Assembly (NCBI GenBank): GCA_023230065.1
Contig: JALNYB010000063.1
Span: 1-7,185, forward strand
Direction of reading: 5' to 3'
Source: Candidatus Methanomethylophilaceae archaeon
GTDB lineage: Archaea; Thermoplasmatota; Thermoplasmata; Methanomassiliicoccales; Methanomethylophilaceae
Length of the DNA stretch: 7,185 bases
The translations under genes and the position numbers were made by a program. Position 1 is the stretch's first letter. Each line of letters begins with the position of its first letter. The notes beneath the pieces were generated by a model, which was given only the letters and a program-made list of their open reading frames with translations, did no database searches and was not told the DNA's origin. This document shows positions 1-6,180 of this stretch, one piece after another.

Positions 1-30
1 TTCAGATATCATCGATATTATCAATTTTTT

Positions 31-53
31 GGCTCTCCTGAAAAGTTTGTGGA
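31..53 (+). repeat. Left terminal inverted repeat of the ISL3 element
   Basis: This 23-bp segment matches the reverse complement of 1483-1505 at 17 of 23 positions. Mismatches fall at repeat positions 3, 7, 9, 14, 15 and 17. The shared blocks are GG, TCT, GAAA and TGTGGA. Confidence 0.8.
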
Positions 54-94
54 TTTGAGAATCTGATTTATCCTTTGTTGTTGATATCGAGGAT

Positions 95-1297
95 ATGTCG
101 GGGCCTGATGCGAATAAGATATTCACCACCCTTTTGAAATTGGAAGAACCTTGGTTCGTTGAGAACGTGGAGGCCACGTCCGAACGTGTCGATGTGTTCG
201 TATCGACAAGGGCCAAGGCCCTCGTCGCCTGTCCGGTATGCGGGGAGAGATACAGGATCCACGACCGTGTGGAACGCACATGGAGGCATTCCGACATGGG
301 CGAGGCTGAATGTTTCATCACGGCCCGCGTACCCAGATGCGATTGTCCCAGATGCGGCGTGAAGCAGATACCTGTGCCTTGGGCGAGGGAATTCGTCGGA
401 TATACCGACTATTTCGAGCGAAGGGCGATGAAGCTGATCGAAAAGATGCCACTGACGAAAGCGGCGGAGTTCATGCACGTGAGTCCGGATGTCCTTCTGG
501 GTATCTTGAGATATCGTGTAAACAAGGCCTTGGATTCGATGGACCTATCCTCGGTCACCAGGATATTCCTCGACGAAACTTCGTCCAGAAGAGGCCACAG
601 GTACATCACCGTCATAGCCGATGTGGATACCAAGAGGATTATATTCATGACCGAGGGCAAAGGTGCCGATTCGCTGGGGAAATTCGCCGACTGGTTGTAC
701 GCACATAATGGCGATCCGTACAATATCAGGCTGGTCAGCTGTGATTTCAGCAAGTCGTTCCTTGCAGGCATCAACGAGCATCTGCCCAGGGCGGATATCG
801 TGTACGACAGATTCCACCTGGCGAAGATGGCGAACGACGCGTTGGACAAGATCCGTTCCAGGAATCAGATGAACGGTTCCAGGCACAAGTGGATGAGATT
901 CAAACTGATGAAGAACGGAAAGGACCTTTCCGATGACGACAAACGGAAGATATTCGACATCAAGAATGACAACTCCGTATTGGGTCTGGCGTACGAGATG
1001 AAGGAATCTTTGATACAATTATACGATTATCCTGATATCTCGACGGCATCCGAACATGTGAAGCAATGGCTTTCATGGGTGGACGATGAAGGGGAACCGC
1101 AGATGAAAGCTGTGGGTAGGACGGTATCGAGACATTTCCACAAGATATTGAATTGGTATCACGACAAAATGAGCAACGGATTCCTGGAAGGATTGAACGG
1201 GATGATACAGACAACGAAACGTATCGGTCGCGGTTATCCCAATACGCAGAACTTCATGACGATGATCTTCTTCAGGCACGGACGCCTGGATATCTGA
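95..1297 (+). CDS. ISL3-family DDE transposase
   Basis: A 400-aa transposase that would cut and paste the surrounding element. The N-terminal part has the zinc-binding pairs expected for ISL3 proteins: CPVC (C46, C49) and CPRC (C84, C87, with another Cys at 82). A helix-turn-helix-like stretch follows around 115-145. The catalytic RNase H-like domain shows D160 (FLDETSSRRG), D217 (VSCDFSKSF) and E365 (SNGFLEGLNG). It also has the family's DRFH box at 238-241 and a C-terminal KRIGRGY block at 375-381. The length is normal for the family. ATG 95 is the only start available: an in-frame TGA lies at 56-58 and no ATG, GTG or TTG lies between. GAGG at 89-92 is only two bases from the ATG, too close for a normal ribosome site, so translation may be weak or leaderless. 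No frameshift is needed. Confidence 0.93.
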   Translation: MSGPDANKIFTTLLKLEEPWFVENVEATSERVDVFVSTRAKALVACPVCGERYRIHDRVERTWRHSDMGEAECFITARVPRCDCPRCGVKQIPVPWAREFVGYTDYFERRAMKLIEKMPLTKAAEFMHVSPDVLLGILRYRVNKALDSMDLSSVTRIFLDETSSRRGHRYITVIADVDTKRIIFMTEGKGADSLGKFADWLYAHNGDPYNIRLVSCDFSKSFLAGINEHLPRADIVYDRFHLAKMANDALDKIRSRNQMNGSRHKWMRFKLMKNGKDLSDDDKRKIFDIKNDNSVLGLAYEMKESLIQLYDYPDISTASEHVKQWLSWVDDEGEPQMKAVGRTVSRHFHKILNWYHDKMSNGFLEGLNGMIQTTKRIGRGYPNTQNFMTMIFFRHGRLDI

Positions 1298-1330
1298 TAT
1301 ACGGACTTCTTGGTGTGAGGGCATCTTCTT

Positions 1331-1444
1331 CGAGACAGCGTGAGCTGTCGCGGGGTGAGGTGAAGGAAGGTCGATCCATCGACCTGACGCACAACTCACA
1401 ATACCTTTCCGGTCAGGCAGGGTCCGAAGGACCCCTGCGGGACC
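1331..1444 (+). ncRNA. Candidate structured RNA in the 3' tail of the ISL3 element
   Basis: Several strong stems follow each other within 114 nt of non-coding sequence. Hairpin 1 is GACAGC (1334-1339), loop GTGA (a GNRA tetraloop in RNA) and GCTGTC (1344-1349), extended by CG/CG outside an A-G mismatch. Hairpin 2 is a 7-bp stem, 1368-1374 with 1379-1385, loop TCCA. It may be enclosed by GTGAG (1355-1359) pairing with CTCAC (1395-1399). Hairpin 3 is a 9-bp stem, 1417-1425 with 1429-1438, with a GAA loop and a bulged C at 1435. It is closed further out by GGTC (1411-1414) with GACC (1441-1444). An alternative pairing, CCTGAC (1383-1388) with GTCAGG (1412-1417), would break hairpin 2 and the outer part of hairpin 3. 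The pairings are seen directly; that the region is a functional RNA is inference. It could instead be the folded 3' UTR of the transposase mRNA. Confidence 0.4.
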
Positions 1445-1455
1445 TAATGAAGATG

Positions 1456-1460
1456 TTTTT
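1456..1460 (+). terminator. Possible T-tract terminator after the hairpin region
   Basis: A run of five T lies 12 bases after the last hairpin. Archaeal RNA polymerase can terminate on short U tracts, so this could end the transposase mRNA or the candidate RNA. The run is short, so the call is weak. Confidence 0.25.
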
Positions 1461-1482
1461 GTGAAGAGCTTATGCAAACGTT

Positions 1483-1505
1483 TCCACACAAATTTCCGAA
1501 GAACC
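1483..1505 (-). repeat. Right terminal inverted repeat of the ISL3 element
   Basis: Read on the minus strand from 1505 it begins GGTTCTTCGGAAA and matches the left end at 17 of 23 positions. The first bases outside the element are aaattatt (1506-1513). Confidence 0.8.
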
Positions 1506-1524
1506 AAATTATTTAAGACAGAAC

Positions 1525-2853
1525 TTATTTTGTCTCTTTGATTCGTAATTCTGGTAGAGCTTCAGAATATGATGGATCAAAGATATTCTTCTTCCCCAGA
1601 AGATGCAGAATAATTTGTGAGAACACGAACAATAGCATCAAATCACGTATAATGTTCACTATAAGGAATAAATCATAATACTGTCCGAAATATACAATTA
1701 ATCCTGAGAACACTACTATTAGAATTGATAATACTGCTATCGGCATATTGATTTTTTTCTCATTGATCACTGCCAAAAAAGTTATAAGAGCATAAATCCA
1801 AATCACATATTGAGTTGAGAATACCTTATTTACAAGCATAAATGTCATTATTACTGCTAACGAATACATTATAATCTCGCTTGTAAAAACTCTGTAGTTC
1901 GATCTACATTTAACATTACTTGCATGATGCATTATCAGCACCAAAACTAATACTATTGCCAACAAAGTAATCGCAGACCAATATGGTAGCAATGCGTTGC
2001 AAATAGAACTGTAAACATCATAGGTATCACATGATGGCACTATTACAAAGGTCGTCAATCCCAATGATCCCAAACACTGCACAATCAATGCAACAATACT
2101 CTCGATCTGAAAACCACGATTAGAATGAAAACCAATAAAAGATAATATGTCAGAAATAGGCACAGACATCAAAATAAACGGTACTATTGCAACAAGAGCC
2201 ACCCCCAAACATGCAACTATACCCTTCAGAACATTCTTCTTTCTCATCACATCTTCTTTATCTGTAAGGTTCATAATGATGAAAATGGGAATCAAAAAAG
2301 CAGGATAGACTTTTACCAAAGCTGCAAATGCCATAACAGCATAACCAGATGTATACTTTTTTTCACAAAACAAATACAAAGAAATAAACGTAAATGCTGC
2401 AACAATTATGTCAAATTTTCTAATCATCTGCTGAAAATAAATTAAAATAAATGCCATAAAAATAATTGACACGAAATACTTGTTAATCTTCATCTTTTCT
2501 GCAACATTAATCATAAAATACAATGTAACAAGTGAAAAAAATACAATTTCTATTCCAAATAGAAAAATATATGTTTGTAAATCAGATGTAAATATCGACG
2601 GTATCATAAAAAATATTAATGCAAATGGTGGAAACTCGAAAACAAAATCTTTATATGGAAGCTGACCCGCTTTGATAGCTTCTGCCTGTTTGTAAAAATT
2701 AAAAACGTCTGTCTCTGAACCATCTCCAATAGAATGGTATATAACAAGCATCACCATCATAATGATGGCAGAAATGATCAAAATAACAAGGGTCTTATGA
2801 CCACTCAGCAATCTGTATATACTCATTGATCCTGAACAATCAGATTCTGACAT
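1525..2853 (-). CDS. GT87-type (GT-C fold) polyprenol-phosphate-sugar glycosyltransferase
   Basis: A 442-aa polytopic membrane protein with about ten hydrophobic helices. It carries the GT87/DUF2029 hallmarks: an acidic residue after the first helix (TDVFNFY, D49), then GQLPYKDF and FEFPP (63-76), KFD (146-148), KVYPAFLIP (181-189), FHSNRGFQIES (242-252) and FSTQY before a C-terminal helix (345-349). Family members transfer mannose or another sugar from a polyprenyl-phosphate carrier to a glycan on the outer face of the membrane. Sugar and acceptor cannot be read from the sequence. The ATG at 2853 is preceded by GGGGGA with an 8-base spacer. A second ATG 27 bases in (MSIYRLL) is a possible alternative start. 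The gene is divergent from the operon at 3022 and convergent with the IS, which ends 19 bases from its stop. It is very AT-rich. Confidence 0.85.
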   Translation of the reverse strand: MSESDCSGSMSIYRLLSGHKTLVILIISAIIMMVMLVIYHSIGDGSETDVFNFYKQAEAIKAGQLPYKDFVFEFPPFALIFFMIPSIFTSDLQTYIFLFGIEIVFFSLVTLYFMINVAEKMKINKYFVSIIFMAFILIYFQQMIRKFDIIVAAFTFISLYLFCEKKYTSGYAVMAFAALVKVYPAFLIPIFIIMNLTDKEDVMRKKNVLKGIVACLGVALVAIVPFILMSVPISDILSFIGFHSNRGFQIESIVALIVQCLGSLGLTTFVIVPSCDTYDVYSSICNALLPYWSAITLLAIVLVLVLIMHHASNVKCRSNYRVFTSEIIMYSLAVIMTFMLVNKVFSTQYVIWIYALITFLAVINEKKINMPIAVLSILIVVFSGLIVYFGQYYDLFLIVNIIRDLMLLFVFSQIILHLLGKKNIFDPSYSEALPELRIKETK

Positions 2854-2861
2854 TTTTAAAT

Positions 2862-2867
2862 TCCCCC
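2862..2867 (-). promoter_or_regulatory. Probable ribosome binding site of the GT87-type gene
   Basis: Reads GGGGGA on the minus strand, 8 bases before the ATG at 2853. It is an isolated G run in AT-rich surroundings, which supports the upstream start over the internal ATG at 2826. Confidence 0.5.
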
Positions 2868-2889
2868 GTCAATTCTGGATGACTTATGT

Positions 2890-2904
2890 GTGTATATGAT
2901 ACAC
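2890..2904. promoter_or_regulatory. 15-bp palindrome over the minus-strand promoter (candidate operator)
   Basis: GTGTAT and ATACAC are perfect inverted 6-bp arms around the centre ATG. On the minus strand the palindrome covers the only TATA-like stretch (ATCATATAC, 2900-2892), about 40 bases before the GT87-type start. The geometry would suit transcription starting near 2870. A regulator bound here could block that promoter and possibly affect the divergent one. The palindrome is seen directly; its role is inferred. Confidence 0.35.
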
Positions 2905-2985
2905 GACATCAACATGCTACCAATACATAATATTACTCATTTCAAAGGCTTTCATACTGTATTTACTTTGACATAATCAGTAAGT

Positions 2986-2995
2986 CTTTATAATT
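2986..2995 (+). promoter_or_regulatory. Probable TATA box of the plus-strand operon
   Basis: CTTTATAATT resembles the archaeal TTTATATA box. Its centre is about 31 bases before the ATG at 3022, so transcription would start within a few bases of that ATG. No Shine-Dalgarno-like sequence precedes the ATG, which fits a leaderless transcript. A second TATA-like stretch (ATTTATAT, 3006-3013) is too close to the ATG to serve this start. Confidence 0.5.
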
Positions 2996-3021
2996 AAATA
3001 GAATCATTTATATGTCTTAAT

Positions 3022-3678
3022 ATGAAATTTTACGGATTGAAAGCTACTAAAATATCTTCATATATTTTATCATTCGTAAAAAAACTTATAATTATGACCC
3101 TAATACTCAACCTAATAATTCATTTAGTACTGACTCTATTCTTCATTTACGATATCGATATAAAAAACGAGATCTTTGTCCTTGAACATATAAATAGTAG
3201 CAAAAACCGGTTGTACGAGTTAACTAGCTATTATTACACTACGGCTTACATACATTTATTTAGCCTGCTATTTGTCATACAAGAACTTATTCTAAATTTA
3301 AAGATATCTTGTACTAAAATTGTATATCTTTTACTTATCGAAGCGCCTCATTGTATGTGTCGCGCTACCACAAGAACGTTTATGATTTTTGATTCACTGA
3401 TGAAATATTTCATCTGCTTGATGATAATTTCTGCAGGATTGCTCTTTTGTACGTTCAACATCAATATTTTCTCAATTATCAAATCATTGGAAACAAAATC
3501 TTTAGACTTCAATAACATGATACGGGCAAACGCTACCTTAAAGATTACAGAATACATGATACTTTCATTAATATCGATATCATATTTTAGAAAATGGATA
3601 AAAAAATCAAATCATATAACTAAATCCTACATCATAAGGGATAAAGAATATAGAATGGAAAAAAATCATGAAGTCTGA
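3022..3678 (+). CDS. Hypothetical four-helix membrane protein, first gene of operon
   Basis: A 218-aa protein that I do not recognise with confidence. Hydrophobic helices are visible near residues 22-43, 77-93, 128-152 and 175-189. The C-terminal 28 residues are highly charged and probably cytoplasmic. A striking segment at 106-118 (IEAPHCMCRATTR) lies between helices 2 and 3, and NMIRAN at 165-170 lies before helix 4. A Cys in that setting, followed by an Arg after the next helix, distantly recalls archaeosortase/exosortase enzymes. The usual CTG/CSG motif and the terminal His are absent, so this is only a weak suggestion. The ATG at 3022 fits the TATA box as a leaderless start; a later in-frame ATG at 3094 would cut off part of helix 1. 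The 3' end overlaps the next gene by 11 bases, suggesting translational coupling. The gene is extremely AT-rich. Confidence 0.7.
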   Translation: MKFYGLKATKISSYILSFVKKLIIMTLILNLIIHLVLTLFFIYDIDIKNEIFVLEHINSSKNRLYELTSYYYTTAYIHLFSLLFVIQELILNLKISCTKIVYLLLIEAPHCMCRATTRTFMIFDSLMKYFICLMIISAGLLFCTFNINIFSIIKSLETKSLDFNNMIRANATLKITEYMILSLISISYFRKWIKKSNHITKSYIIRDKEYRMEKNHEV

Positions 3679-4717
3679 TTCACACATAGTTGCCATTGCT
3701 GTTATTCTTATCGCAGTGATGCTTATAGGAGAAATTGTTGTATACACGTCTGGCACTGATAGTTTCAATGCAGATGCCACTTTAGATGTTAATGGAGTGG
3801 AATATTCCGTATCATCTTCTGGATCCAATATATATTCTGTGCTCATCACAGATAATGATTATTTCCAATCTATCGATACCCTATACATATATTACGACAG
3901 CACGTATGAATCGAATTATCAACCAGTAACTGTTGCTGTGGGTGCAAAGGCACTAACACAAGAGTATTACATAGAACAACTCATAAAAACCATAGAATAC
4001 AGAGGATTAACGAACATAATAACCTTGGATGCCGATGAACTCCAAGATCTTATGGAGCAAGACACCTCGTCTTCGGGACAGGCCGTCGTGGTCATCTCAG
4101 GAGCACTGCCTGATACTGTATACACTGGGATAAGTTCGGATTACATCTTCAACTGGATGTCCAATGGAGGCACACTGCATTGGCTCGGTAGTCTTCTTGG
4201 TTCATGTTATGCGACAACGACTGATATTGTCACAGTTACAGGTGATTATCAGACACTCTTCTTCGGAGGATACTGTCTTAACACCACTGATACTTCCGAC
4301 GCAGATTCCGAGATCGACGATAACGAATATGGAGATCTGCTATCTATTAAAAATGCCAATGTAAAATATGCTGTTGACATGACCGCGATGAAAACCCTCA
4401 CAAACGATTGTCTATTTGTAGGATTTACAAAAGATGGATATGCCAGCATTGCATTCGTGAAATATGGCAATGGAATGATCTGCGTCCTCGGAGGAGACTA
4501 CTCCAACTACCAACTCAGCGATTTGGCACAGATAATTACTTCACAACTGTGTTACAGTTCCAAACTCATTGACAGCTACAACGGATCAGTAACGAGATCT
4601 ACATCTACCGGAACAATTCTAGCTACCGTCCCAACAAATCGTAATATAGTTGTGTATATCTATTTGGGAGGAGACTACCCCGTTTATGGTGAAGCCTTCA
4701 TATTCTCGGCCGTATGA
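3668..4717 (+). CDS. Membrane-anchored extracytoplasmic protein, possible GATase1-like fold
   Basis: A 349-aa protein with one N-terminal hydrophobic helix (about 7-27) after a short charged start, read as a signal anchor. The rest is polar, acidic and rich in Ser, Thr, Asp and Tyr, as expected for an archaeal exported domain. A short beta-rich part (about 35-90) is followed by what looks like an alpha/beta domain. This has a hydrophobic strand with a turn (AVVVISG, 139-145), SDYIFNWMSNGGTLHWLG (157-174), and a second strand AFVKYGNGMICVLGGDYSNY (262-281). The pattern of a hydrophobic strand, a helix and then NGGTL is common in glutamine-amidotransferase-like (DUF4350/ThuA-type) domains. No catalytic Cys-His pair is evident, so a binding role is more likely than catalysis. 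Possible N-glycosylation sequons are N205-T-T and N305-G-S. The start overlaps the preceding gene by 11 bases and has no clear ribosome site. The substrate is unknown. Confidence 0.75.
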   Translation: MKSDSHIVAIAVILIAVMLIGEIVVYTSGTDSFNADATLDVNGVEYSVSSSGSNIYSVLITDNDYFQSIDTLYIYYDSTYESNYQPVTVAVGAKALTQEYYIEQLIKTIEYRGLTNIITLDADELQDLMEQDTSSSGQAVVVISGALPDTVYTGISSDYIFNWMSNGGTLHWLGSLLGSCYATTTDIVTVTGDYQTLFFGGYCLNTTDTSDADSEIDDNEYGDLLSIKNANVKYAVDMTAMKTLTNDCLFVGFTKDGYASIAFVKYGNGMICVLGGDYSNYQLSDLAQIITSQLCYSSKLIDSYNGSVTRSTSTGTILATVPTNRNIVVYIYLGGDYPVYGEAFIFSAV

Positions 4718-4720
4718 GGT
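4716..4720 (+). promoter_or_regulatory. Strong Shine-Dalgarno overlapping the upstream stop codon
   Basis: GAGGT shares bases with the TGA stop at 4715-4717 and sits 5 bases before the ATG at 4726. It is the clearest ribosome site in the window. It fixes the start of the 460-aa transferase and ties its translation to the preceding gene. Confidence 0.75.
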
Positions 4721-4725
4721 AATAT

Positions 4726-6108
4726 ATGAATCAAACAGAGTCTAACATTAAGGTGTTGGGGATCTACAGAATTGCAAAAAACATTGGATCCTTCCTAAAG
4801 AACCCAATAGTCATCATAACTGTTATTGGCTTGATCATAAGACTTATCATAGGCATCTTTTTGAACTACGGCTATGACGTATATCACTGGGGTACGGTAA
4901 TTCAGAATTTCGAGTCTGGAAACGGACTTTACGGACTCGATGGATATTATTACACGCCGGGCTGGGGATATATTCTTGGAGTGATCTCATCATTTCAAAA
5001 TCTTCTTGGCGTCGATATGATCGGAGAAAGAATCTTAGAATACCTACCTATTGAAAATTATACAGAATGGTTCCTTTCTGCGAATGTAACTACAATTGCA
5101 TTCAATATTACCGTGAAACTTGCACTTTTCATATGTGACATCGTTGTAGGATATCTTATCTATTGGATCATAATGGAAATGACACACGACAAGAAAAAAG
5201 GTACAATCGCTTATGCATTGTGGTTCCTGTGTCCATTCGTAATCACTGTCGCAGCAGTGTCGGGTATGTTCGATACATTCTCCACTTTGATGACACTTTT
5301 ATGTATTATTTTCATAATGAAAGACAGATATTTTCTGGCAGGAATAATGTTCTGCATGGCTATGATGACCAAATTCTTTCCAGGAATATTGATATTCGTT
5401 CTGGTCGCATATGTCCTTCTTAAGCACAAAGACGACATCAGAGAAGGACTAAAATGTGTCGGATATGCTGCAATAGGCGTGATTATAACTGCAATAGTCA
5501 TGTTTTTCCCTCAAATAATGGAAAATAACATCGAGGTTTGTTTCTCATTCCTAACTTCCAGAGCATCAACAGGATTGGGCGGAGAATTGGGCGCAATAGG
5601 AGGTACAGGTACGATAATCGCATATCTTGTAATCATTATCATCTCCATCATTATTGCAATACATGTATACAAATCCCCGAAAGAGAATGCAAACAAGACA
5701 CTACTTACGATGGTAATGATTAACATCGCAGTGATATTCTTGTATCCTTCGACGCCACAATACATGGTCCTCATAATTCCATTCCTAGCAGTATATATCG
5801 TAATGTATGATAAACAATTCATACGGCCCTGGATTGTCCTTGCAATCGGTACTACATTGTTCTCACTTTCAGGTAACTTCACGGATCTTATGTCTGTTGG
5901 TGCGTTCACAAATATATTGTCTACGGAAACCATAATGAATCTTTCCAACTGGTTCCAAGAACCTATATTCGGACTCTCTAAAATGGGATGGATATATTAT
6001 TCCGGGGCTATACTTCAATATGCTGGCACAATTCTTATCCTGTGGACATATTTCAAAGACGATATATACAAATACTACCACAGATCATCAAAAACCACAG
6101 ATACATAA
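4726..6108 (+). CDS. GT-C family membrane glycosyltransferase (GT87/PIG-M-like mannosyltransferase)
   Basis: A 460-aa membrane protein with about ten hydrophobic helices. After helix 1 comes GYDVYHW (49-55), whose D51 matches the catalytic acidic residue of the first outer loop of GT-C enzymes. It is followed by YYYTPGWGY (74-82), AVSGMFDTF (177-185), TKFFPGIL (215-222) and STPQYMVLIIPF (342-353). These correspond to the GQFD-, K-P- and SPQY-type motifs of GT87 and PIG-M/ALG-type mannosyltransferases. Such enzymes use polyprenyl-phosphate sugars on the outer side of the membrane. It is not a close copy of the minus-strand enzyme: the shared motifs differ in wording (GMFD against RKFD, FFPG against VYPA). 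It lies 8 bases after the previous stop and has a strong ribosome site, so it is the third gene of the operon. Mannose is the family's usual sugar but is not proven here. Confidence 0.85.
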   Translation: MNQTESNIKVLGIYRIAKNIGSFLKNPIVIITVIGLIIRLIIGIFLNYGYDVYHWGTVIQNFESGNGLYGLDGYYYTPGWGYILGVISSFQNLLGVDMIGERILEYLPIENYTEWFLSANVTTIAFNITVKLALFICDIVVGYLIYWIIMEMTHDKKKGTIAYALWFLCPFVITVAAVSGMFDTFSTLMTLLCIIFIMKDRYFLAGIMFCMAMMTKFFPGILIFVLVAYVLLKHKDDIREGLKCVGYAAIGVIITAIVMFFPQIMENNIEVCFSFLTSRASTGLGGELGAIGGTGTIIAYLVIIIISIIIAIHVYKSPKENANKTLLTMVMINIAVIFLYPSTPQYMVLIIPFLAVYIVMYDKQFIRPWIVLAIGTTLFSLSGNFTDLMSVGAFTNILSTETIMNLSNWFQEPIFGLSKMGWIYYSGAILQYAGTILILWTYFKDDIYKYYHRSSKTTDT

Positions 6109-6132
6109 TTCTGCAATTTTACATACACATAC

Positions 6133-6142
6133 AAAATATATA
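6133..6142 (+). promoter_or_regulatory. Probable TATA box of the DPM1-like gene
   Basis: AAAATATATA lies in the 72-bp gap after the operon, with its centre about 43 bases before the ATG at 6181. It predicts a transcript with a leader of roughly 15 bases. That leader contains GAGATG (6171-6176), a near-consensus ribosome site 4 bases before the ATG. The gene may therefore be transcribed independently as well as by read-through. Confidence 0.5.
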
Positions 6143-6180
6143 GTTCTTCGAGCTTATCGGTTACAACACAGAGATGAAAC

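Larger units (their letters stand above)
31..1505 (+). mobile_element. Complete ISL3-family insertion sequence
   Basis: A 1475-bp element bounded by imperfect inverted repeats that start GGCTCT on the left and, read inward, GGTTCT on the right. Such GG-starting ends are typical of ISL3 elements. It carries one transposase gene and a 208-nt non-coding tail. The 8 bases outside each end are aatttttt (left) and aaattatt (right), agreeing at 6 of 8 positions. This is only a degenerate version of the 8-bp target duplication expected for the family. The element is GC-richer than the glycan island to its right. Its right end lies 19 bases beyond the stop codon of the minus-strand glycosyltransferase, which is therefore left intact. 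Both ends and the transposase look undamaged, so it may still be mobile. Confidence 0.85.

Noticed and set aside
5..22. Short palindromes GATATC and ATCGAT in the left flank
   Set aside because: They are simple AT-rich palindromes in only 30 bases of flank. Nothing indicates a site or gene.
545..1018. 157-aa minus-strand open frame inside the transposase, and similar antisense frames at 68-478 and 409-849
   Set aside because: All are complementary to the conserved transposase coding sequence and have no motifs or ribosome sites of their own.
1331..1444. IS110-type bridge RNA or omega RNA
   Set aside because: The transposase is an ISL3 DDE enzyme, not a DEDD IS110 recombinase or a TnpB nuclease, and the loops show no obvious match to the element's ends or flanks. 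Homology to those RNAs is not supported.
1411..1460. Bacterial rho-independent terminator
   Set aside because: The strong hairpin is separated from the T tract by 12 bases, and the context looks archaeal, where hairpin terminators are not the usual mechanism.
1153..1464. 103-aa plus-strand open frame covering the hairpin region
   Set aside because: It begins within the transposase gene in another frame. Its product through the hairpins is Arg/Ser-rich low-complexity sequence with no recognisable motif.
1073..1507. 144-aa minus-strand open frame crossing the transposase end, the IS tail and the right repeat
   Set aside because: It is antisense to a clear transposase and to the hairpin region, matches no family I recognise, and spans the IS boundary. 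It is most likely a chance open frame in GC-richer DNA.
5511..5948. 145-aa minus-strand open frame in the second GT-C gene
   Set aside because: It is antisense to a gene with conserved membrane and catalytic motifs. Long antisense frames are common opposite hydrophobic coding sequence.
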